From the NCBI GenBank assembly GCA_001898425.1, contig MKTV01000069.1, positions 32,870-78,138 of the forward strand: DNA of 45,269 nt. The letters run 5' to 3'. Positions 40,301-45,269 of the stretch are shown piece after piece (the stretch's first letter is position 1; every line of letters begins with the position of its first letter). The notes beneath the pieces are model-generated. The model was not told the DNA's origin. It made no database searches and worked only from the letters and a program-made list of their open reading frames with translations. The translations under genes were made by a program, and so were the position numbers. The DNA comes from Rhodospirillales bacterium 69-11. GTDB taxonomy: Bacteria > Pseudomonadota > Alphaproteobacteria > Acetobacterales > Acetobacteraceae.

Positions 40301-40669
40301 TCAGGGCTGGACCGGGTGGCCCTCGCGCATCACGCGCTCCACGGTCTCGAGCAGCGCAGTCAGGCTGAATGGCTTGGTGACGAAGGGGCGCGGCTGATCG
40401 CCCAGGCGCTCCATCCGCGCCGGATCGCCGGACATCAGGATCACCGGCACGCCGGACTGGTCGGCCTGCGGCAGCAGCCGGACGTCCAGCCCGCCGGGCA
40501 AGGTGCAGTCGAGCAGCATCAAGTCGATCCCGCCGCGGTCCAGGCGCGCCATCGCCTCCGCGGCAGTCTCCACAAGGCTCGTCTCATACGTGTCGTCGAG
40601 CGCCGCGGCGACGACTTCGGATACCAAGGGGTCATCCTCAACGACGAGGATGTGCGACCTGCCTGTCAT
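40301..40669 (-). CDS. Stand-alone response-regulator receiver domain protein
   Basis: This 122-residue protein is a receiver domain only, with no output domain. The acidic pocket is E11-D12-D13 (ILVVEDDPLV), the phospho-acceptor D54 (LMLLDCTLPGG), the switch Ser S80 (ILMSGDP) and the conserved lysine K99 (FVTKPF). ATG 40669 has GGTGAG upstream; the longer open frame above it is not conserved in character. No sensor kinase lies nearby, so it is probably phosphorylated by a kinase encoded elsewhere and passes the signal by protein contact. The FSLTALLETVERVM C-terminus is typical of receivers associated with hybrid histidine kinases. Confidence 0.9.
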   Translation of the reverse strand: MTGRSHILVVEDDPLVSEVVAAALDDTYETSLVETAAEAMARLDRGGIDLMLLDCTLPGGLDVRLLPQADQSGVPVILMSGDPARMERLGDQPRPFVTKPFSLTALLETVERVMREGHPVQP

Positions 40670-40868
40670 TCTCACCGCCACATTCCGGCTCGCGACGAAG
40701 CTACACAACAAACCGCCGCACTCTAAGACCACTCGCGGGCGGCTCGCGCGCTTTTTATTGCGCCTCGCTGCGAACCCGTCGCTGAAAACGCGCAGGATGG
40801 CTGTCGGAAGGCTCAGGACCACACAGGTGGTTCGCCACGCCCGTCACAATCCCCGCCGCGCTCCCTCC

Positions 40869-40888
40869 GGGGCGCCTCGGGGCGCCCC
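40869..40888. terminator. Strong GC hairpin with TCGG loop downstream of the dehydrogenase gene
   Basis: GGGGCGCC (40869-40876), loop TCGG, GGCGCCCC (40881-40888): a perfect 8-bp GC-only stem 25 bp past the stop of the beta-hydroxyacid dehydrogenase gene. There is no T-run on that strand, so it may stall rather than fully terminate transcription. Confidence 0.45.
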
Positions 40889-40912
40889 GTTTGCCGCCCG
40901 ATCCGGGGACGC

Positions 40913-41800
40913 TCAGGCGCGGACCTCCTCCTGCAGCGCCGCCTCGTAGACGCGGATGATGGAGCTCGAATCGTCCTGCCCCATCCCCATCCCGCGCGCC
41001 ATGCGCATCAGGTTCATCACCTGCGGCGCGATCACGCCCGGCACGCCGAGCTGGTCGGCCATCTCCAGGGCGAGACGCAGGTCCTTGTGGGCGAGGTCGA
41101 GGGCGAAGGTCGGCTGGAACTGCCCTTTCAGGGCCTTGCCGGCCATGTTGGCGTAGCCGCTCGACATCCCGGAGGCGTTGCGGATGACCGCGTCCAGCTT
41201 GCCGAGGTCGATGCCCGCCCGCTTGCCGAGCATGAGGGCCTCGGCGGCGGAGGCGAGGTTGCAGAAGGCGAGCATGTTGTTGATCAGCTTGGCGGTCGAG
41301 CCCATGCCGATATCGCCAAGGTGGATGACTTCGCCGCTGAACGACCGCAACAGCGGGAGCTGCTGCTCGAACAGCGCGGCGTCGCCGCCCACCATGATGA
41401 CGATCGTCCCATCCTTGGCCCGCGCGGTGCCGCCCGAGACCGGCGCCTCCAGCATGCCGATGCCCTTCTCCGCCATCGCGGCGGCGACCCGCTTCGCGGT
41501 GGCCGGCGAGTTGGTCGAGAGGTCGATGAAGACAGTGCCCGGCCGCGCGTGCGCCGCGATCCCGTCCGGGCCCATCGTCACCGCCTCCACCACACTCGGG
41601 ATCGGCAGGGAGGTGATCACCACGTCGCACTCGGCGGCAAGCTCGGGGAGGGTCGGCGCCGACCGCGCGCCCAGGCTCGTGCAGGCCTCGATGGCGGCCG
41701 GATCCAGGTCGAACACGACCACGTCGTGGTTCGTGTTGCGGATGATGTTGCGGCACATCGGCCCGCCCATGTTGCCGACCCCGACGAACCCGACCTTCAT
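40913..41800 (-). CDS. NAD(P)-dependent beta-hydroxyacid dehydrogenase (3-hydroxyisobutyrate/tartronate semialdehyde type)
   Basis: The 295-residue protein has the N-terminal Rossmann signature MKVGFVGVGNMGGPMCRNI. Next come VITSLP, the DLSTNSPATAKRV substrate segment, EAPVSGGTARAKDGT and the catalytic lysine K171 in GSTAKLINNML, the usual position in this family. It interconverts a beta-hydroxyacid and its semialdehyde (3-hydroxyisobutyrate, glycerate/tartronate semialdehyde or similar); valine catabolism or glyoxylate-derived carbon are both possible and motifs alone do not settle it. A strong AGGAGGG ribosome site precedes ATG 41800. The AEC permease gene lies 66 bp upstream on the same strand, so the two may be co-transcribed, with the permease moving a related organic acid. 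Confidence 0.9.
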   Translation of the reverse strand: MKVGFVGVGNMGGPMCRNIIRNTNHDVVVFDLDPAAIEACTSLGARSAPTLPELAAECDVVITSLPIPSVVEAVTMGPDGIAAHARPGTVFIDLSTNSPATAKRVAAAMAEKGIGMLEAPVSGGTARAKDGTIVIMVGGDAALFEQQLPLLRSFSGEVIHLGDIGMGSTAKLINNMLAFCNLASAAEALMLGKRAGIDLGKLDAVIRNASGMSSGYANMAGKALKGQFQPTFALDLAHKDLRLALEMADQLGVPGVIAPQVMNLMRMARGMGMGQDDSSSIIRVYEAALQEEVRA

Positions 41801-41866
41801 GACGTTCCCTCCTGTTGGTGCCGGTCTCTGCCGGCGGCAGCAGCATGGCGCAGGGCGCGCCGTTCG

Positions 41867-42805
41867 TCAGCCCCGCGCCGCCGTCCAGGCCAGCAGCGCG
41901 GAGAGGGTGAAGAAGGAGAGCACGGTCGAGACGAGCACCGTCCCCGAGGTGCTCGCCGCCTCCCGCCCGTAGAGCTTGGCGAGGATGAAGGCGCCGGTGC
42001 CGGTGGGCAGCGCGCTCATCACCAACGCGGTCTCCGCCCACCCGGACGGCAGCCGCACGAGGTGGAAGGCGATCGCCCAGGTGATCGCCGGCTGCACCAG
42101 GAGCTTGAGCGTGGTGAGCCAGGCCACCTGGCCGATGCGGAACCGCTCCCCCGTCTCGGCGATCATCATCCCGGTCGCGACCAGGGCGCAGGGCGTGGCG
42201 GCGCCCGCGAGCAGGCTGAGGAACCGGTCGAACGCGACCGGCAGGGCCTGGCCGGACGCGGCGATCGCGATGCCCACCACGGGCGCGATCAGCAGGGGAT
42301 TGCGGGCGAGCGCGCCGCCGACGCGCGCGAGCATGCGCCCCAGCTGGGGCTGCTGCTGCCGGTCGAGTTCGATCAGCGTGACGGCGAGGGCGAATTGCGG
42401 GCAGGCGGTGATGACCATGGTGATCACGCCCGGCACCACGCTCGCCTCGCCGAAGGCGGTGAGGCAGAGCGGAATGCCCATGTAGCCGACATTGGCGTAG
42501 GTGGCGCTCAGGGCCTGCAGGGCCGCATCCCCCAGCCGCGTTCGGCCGCGGCGCGCGACGAGCAGTGCGAGGATAAAGGGCACCAGGACGCCGGCGCCGT
42601 AGGCGAGCAGCAGGCCGGGGCTGGCGAGGTCGCGGGGCCGGATATGCGCCATCGCCTGGACCAGCACCGCCGGGAGCGCGAGATACACGACGAACAGGTT
42701 CAGGACCCGCGTCGCATCGTCACCCAGGAAGCGCGCCCGCCCGGCCACGGCACCGGTCAGGATCAGCCCGAAGACGGGCAAGGCGACCGCGAGGACCGCA
42801 CCCAC
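41867..42805 (-). CDS. AEC family transporter (auxin efflux carrier type)
   Basis: This 312-residue protein starts with GTG at 42805, preceded by GAGGAG six bases upstream; the longer open frame adds a polar stretch and is rejected. It has about ten hydrophobic segments in two halves, including VLAVALPVFGLILTGAVAG, LNLFVVYLALPAVLVQAMA, LSATYANVGYMGIPLCLTAF and LLAGAATPCALVATGMMIAE. The crossover motifs NVGYMGIPL and SALPTGTGAFILAKLYG are typical of the AEC (malonate/auxin-type) family. Such proteins carry small organic acids across the inner membrane. The neighbouring hydroxyacid dehydrogenase fits a hydroxyacid substrate. It is divergent from the FmdB-type gene. Confidence 0.88.
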   Translation of the reverse strand: MGAVLAVALPVFGLILTGAVAGRARFLGDDATRVLNLFVVYLALPAVLVQAMAHIRPRDLASPGLLLAYGAGVLVPFILALLVARRGRTRLGDAALQALSATYANVGYMGIPLCLTAFGEASVVPGVITMVITACPQFALAVTLIELDRQQQPQLGRMLARVGGALARNPLLIAPVVGIAIAASGQALPVAFDRFLSLLAGAATPCALVATGMMIAETGERFRIGQVAWLTTLKLLVQPAITWAIAFHLVRLPSGWAETALVMSALPTGTGAFILAKLYGREAASTSGTVLVSTVLSFFTLSALLAWTAARG

Positions 42806-42939
42806 GACATGCTCCTCGGCGACCAAGGCGGCAGCGACTGTCGCCCAGTCCCGGGCGGCGGGCAACCCGCTCCGCTGGACCGTTGCGCCTGCGGATGGCA
42901 CTGTCGGGACCAAATACGACCCGTCAGGCGGAGGCGACG

Positions 42940-43185
42940 ATGCCGACCTACGATTACGAATGCGAGACCTGCGGCCCCTTCACCGAGTCACACCCGATGG
43001 CCGAGTTCGCCAAGCCGCAGCCGTGCCCGGACTGCGGCGCGCTCGCGCCCCGCATGCTCAGCGTGACCGCGATCGCGGGCGGCGGTTCGGACGAGGCAAG
43101 CCCCGCCGCCGCCGCGCCGCGCGCCCACCCGGGCGGCTGTGCCTGCTGCGCCGCGCCCCGCCGTTTCGCCGCCGAGGCGGTCTGA
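42940..43185 (+). CDS. FmdB-type zinc-ribbon protein
   Basis: This 81-residue protein begins MPTYDYECETCGPFTESHPM, the standard FmdB-family start, with two Cys pairs (CETC and CPDC) forming a zinc ribbon. The C-terminus adds an Ala-rich linker and a second Cys group (GGCACCAAP). The family is named after a putative regulator of formamidase, but most members have no proven role. GGAGG precedes ATG 42940. It is divergent from the AEC permease gene and followed by a FUSC-family gene after 87 bp. Confidence 0.85.
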   Translation: MPTYDYECETCGPFTESHPMAEFAKPQPCPDCGALAPRMLSVTAIAGGGSDEASPAAAAPRAHPGGCACCAAPRRFAAEAV

Positions 43186-43272
43186 CGCACCGGCCGCCGG
43201 AGCGGGGCGGCACGCGGTGACGCTCCGGACCGGGCGGCGAGGTTCTGGCCGCGCCGCAGCGATCCGCCTCCG

Positions 43273-45240
43273 GTGACCGACCTCGTGGACCGGCTCCGGA
43301 CCCTGTTCTTCCCACCGGATCCGGGCGGATTGCGGTTGCTCGCCGCCTTGCGGGCAACCCTCGCCGGGCTGCTCGCCTTCGGCCTCGTCCTGCTGCTGGG
43401 CACCCTCATCCCGCTGCCCATCACCGACCGGATCCTCGCCTTCGCCATCGCGCTGTTCATCGGCGTGACGGTGCGGGATCCGACGCCGCAAGGCCGTCTG
43501 CTCACCTTCGCGTTCGGTCCGCTCGTCGCCTTCGCCAGTACCGCGGCGGCCACGCTCACGAGCCCGATTCCGCTGCTCGCCGCCGCCATCGTGCCGGCCC
43601 TGATGTTCGGCGCCGCCTGGGGCAACGCGCGCACGCCGCGCTGGGGCGCGCTGGGCATGGTGGCGCTCGTCGCCTACCTGCTCGCGATGGTGGCGCACCA
43701 GCCGCCCTCCACCCTGCCGGCGCGGTTCCTGGTCCTGGTGATCGCCGGCGCCTCCGTGGCGCTGGTCCGCGGCGTGCTGCTGCCGGAACGCCCGGCGCAG
43801 GAGCTGGCGCGCCTGCGCGCCACGATCGGCCGGCAGCTCGACCGGGTGCTGGCCGATATCGCCGCCGCGGTGACCGGCGGCGGGTGGACCGAGGCGCGGC
43901 GACGGAGCCTCGCCGCCGACACGTTCCGGTTCGGCGACACGACCATGCTGGCGCAGGTCCGCGTCGCCGCCCTGTCCTCGGAAATCCGAGCGGAGGGCAA
44001 CATCTGGATGCACCTGCTCACCATCGCGCTCGCCACCGAACGCGTGGCCCGCGCCGCGGTGCAGGACCCCGCCCTCCAGGGTGCCGGACCGTCCGCCGAA
44101 CGGGACGCACTCGCCGCCGCGATCGCCGCGCTGCGCGCGCGCCGGCCCCTGCCTGCCCTGCCCGAGACTCCGCTCGCAACGACGCTCGTGCTGCTCGACC
44201 ACCTCCTGCACGATCCGCCGCAGCCAGGTGGTGCGCCGCCCGCGGCGCCTTTGCCGCCGGCGCCGGCGAGCCTGCGCCCCGCCATCCAGACGGCGATCGC
44301 CGGTGGGCTCGCGAGCATCGGTGGCGAGCTCGTCTCGCCCAACCGCTGGTACTGGGCCGCCTTCGCCGCCTTCGTCATGTTCCAGGGCACCCGTTCCCGC
44401 GCGGAATCGGTGGCGAAGGGCGTGCAGTTCATCCTGGGCACCGCGGCGGGGGTGATCGGCGGCACGCTGCTCGCGGCGCTCGTGACCGACCACCAGTGGC
44501 TGAGCCTGGGCCTGATCGTCGGCGCGGTGTTCCTCGCCTTCCAGGCGAACGTCGCCTCCTACACGGTGATGGTGTTCTGGATCACCGTCATCATCGGCCT
44601 GCTGTTCGGGATGCTGGGCTTCTTCGCCCCCACGCTCCTGCTGCTGCGCCTGCAGGAGGCGGTGGTCGGCGCCATCTGCGGCGCCGCGGTGGCGTGCCTC
44701 GTGCTCGCCCGCCCCGAAGGCGCGGTGGCACGACAGGCCGCGATCGAGGCCCTCCGCGCGCTCGGCGCCTCGCTCGACGCCTCCGTCGCCGCGCTGCGCG
44801 GGGGGACGCCGGACCCGCATCTGTCTGCCCTTGTCCTGACGGCGGAGCAGCGCATGCGCGACCTCCATTCGGTCACGCAGACCACGTGGTTCGGACGCGG
44901 CGTACAGCCCGAACCGGTCCGGCGCATGGCCCTGCTGCTGGAAGCCTGCGAGCAATGGGCCCGCGAACTCGGCCGCATCGCGCTCGACGCGGGCGCGCTG
45001 CACGCCTCGTCCGACCCGGGGGCGGAGGACTCCCGTGCCGCGATCGCCGCCACCCACGCGCGGATCGCGGCCCTGCTGCCCCGCGCGATCGCGCATGTCG
45101 CGGCGGACGCTCCGTTCGCACCGGCGGCGGAGGAACCCGTGATCGCGCTGGGACGCGCCCGCGACGACACGCCGCTGCAACGCGCCGACCGGCTGTTGCT
45201 GCGGATCGAGGCGGCGCTGCTGAACCTCACGACGCGCTGA
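43273..45240 (+). CDS. FUSC family inner-membrane protein (fusaric acid resistance/aromatic acid exporter type)
   Basis: The 655-residue protein starts with GTG at 43273 and has the FUSC two-block layout. The N-terminal membrane block (about residues 20-170) has segments such as LRATLAGLLAFGLVLLLGTL and FLVLVIAGASVALVRGVLLP. A cytoplasmic helical region of about 160 residues follows, then a second membrane block (about 335-480) with NRWYWAAFAAFVMFQGTRSR and VMVFWITVIIGLLFGMLGFF. A helical C-terminal region ends in LLLRIEAALLNLTTR. FUSC proteins act as efflux components for aromatic acids; no membrane-fusion partner is visible before the window ends, 29 bp downstream. The start has a weak ribosome site, so a slightly different start is possible. 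Confidence 0.88.
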   Translation: MTDLVDRLRTLFFPPDPGGLRLLAALRATLAGLLAFGLVLLLGTLIPLPITDRILAFAIALFIGVTVRDPTPQGRLLTFAFGPLVAFASTAAATLTSPIPLLAAAIVPALMFGAAWGNARTPRWGALGMVALVAYLLAMVAHQPPSTLPARFLVLVIAGASVALVRGVLLPERPAQELARLRATIGRQLDRVLADIAAAVTGGGWTEARRRSLAADTFRFGDTTMLAQVRVAALSSEIRAEGNIWMHLLTIALATERVARAAVQDPALQGAGPSAERDALAAAIAALRARRPLPALPETPLATTLVLLDHLLHDPPQPGGAPPAAPLPPAPASLRPAIQTAIAGGLASIGGELVSPNRWYWAAFAAFVMFQGTRSRAESVAKGVQFILGTAAGVIGGTLLAALVTDHQWLSLGLIVGAVFLAFQANVASYTVMVFWITVIIGLLFGMLGFFAPTLLLLRLQEAVVGAICGAAVACLVLARPEGAVARQAAIEALRALGASLDASVAALRGGTPDPHLSALVLTAEQRMRDLHSVTQTTWFGRGVQPEPVRRMALLLEACEQWARELGRIALDAGALHASSDPGAEDSRAAIAATHARIAALLPRAIAHVAADAPFAPAAEEPVIALGRARDDTPLQRADRLLLRIEAALLNLTTR

Positions 45241-45269
45241 CGCGGCGGCGACCTGTCCGATGCACGCAA

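Overview
The window is GC-rich, gene-dense chromosomal DNA of an Alphaproteobacterium. The best guess is a Rhodospirillales/Acetobacteraceae-type (Roseomonas-like) bacterium. The guess rests on GC content, gene content (tartrate dehydrogenase, ~550-residue isocitrate lyase, orphan xanthine-dehydrogenase-type large subunit, paired Lin0512 proteins) and dispersed palindromic repeats built around GTGTCATGGCCGG, which are typical of that class. I see no rRNA, tRNA, CRISPR array, complete insertion sequence or complete prophage. About 39 protein genes are supported.

Layout. 1-9.65 kb, minus strand: a sulfotransferase cut by the window edge, an orphan molybdopterin oxidase subunit, a family-5 solute-binding protein, a class-III aminotransferase, an acetylpolyamine amidohydrolase-like enzyme, a small W-rich secreted protein and a second class-III aminotransferase. 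The amidohydrolase and first aminotransferase are tightly coupled, and the set looks like (acetyl)polyamine or related amine catabolism. 9.8-20.1 kb: a DUF445 membrane protein, two tandem Lin0512-family proteins, then central and organic-acid metabolism (enolase-superfamily dehydratase/racemase, pyrE, tartrate/D-malate dehydrogenase, isocitrate lyase with a clear terminator, and an overlapping FAH-family hydrolase/acyl-CoA-synthetase pair). 20.2-29.8 kb: a murein endopeptidase followed by a surface-glycan region with three GT9 (heptosyltransferase-like) proteins, one GT4, an FkbM methyltransferase with a coiled-coil N-terminus and a zinc-finger methyltransferase in less GC-rich DNA. One GT9 carries an inserted beta-rich domain.

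29.9-36.1 kb, minus strand: the cell-elongation operon mreB-mreC-mreD-mrdA(PBP2)-rodA, ending in a DUF3293 gene that overlaps rodA. mreC and mreD are unusually separated by a 24-bp tandem repeat array. 36.3-38.8 kb, plus strand: two tandem glycine-zipper lipoproteins, a 500-bp gap, and glycogen synthase. 38.9-40.0 kb: a divergent pair, an S24-type (CI-like) repressor and a Ner-type DNA-binding protein. This is the control-switch layout of Mu-like transposable phages, but no phage genes follow. 40.3-45.2 kb: a stand-alone receiver protein, a beta-hydroxyacid dehydrogenase, an AEC permease, an FmdB-type zinc ribbon and a FUSC-family membrane protein.

The most unusual signals are the orphan Ner/S24 switch, the paired Lin0512 proteins in which one copy lacks the family His, the GT9 with an inserted domain inside the glycan region, and the repeat array inside the mre operon. 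All functions are read from recognisable motifs; no database search was possible.
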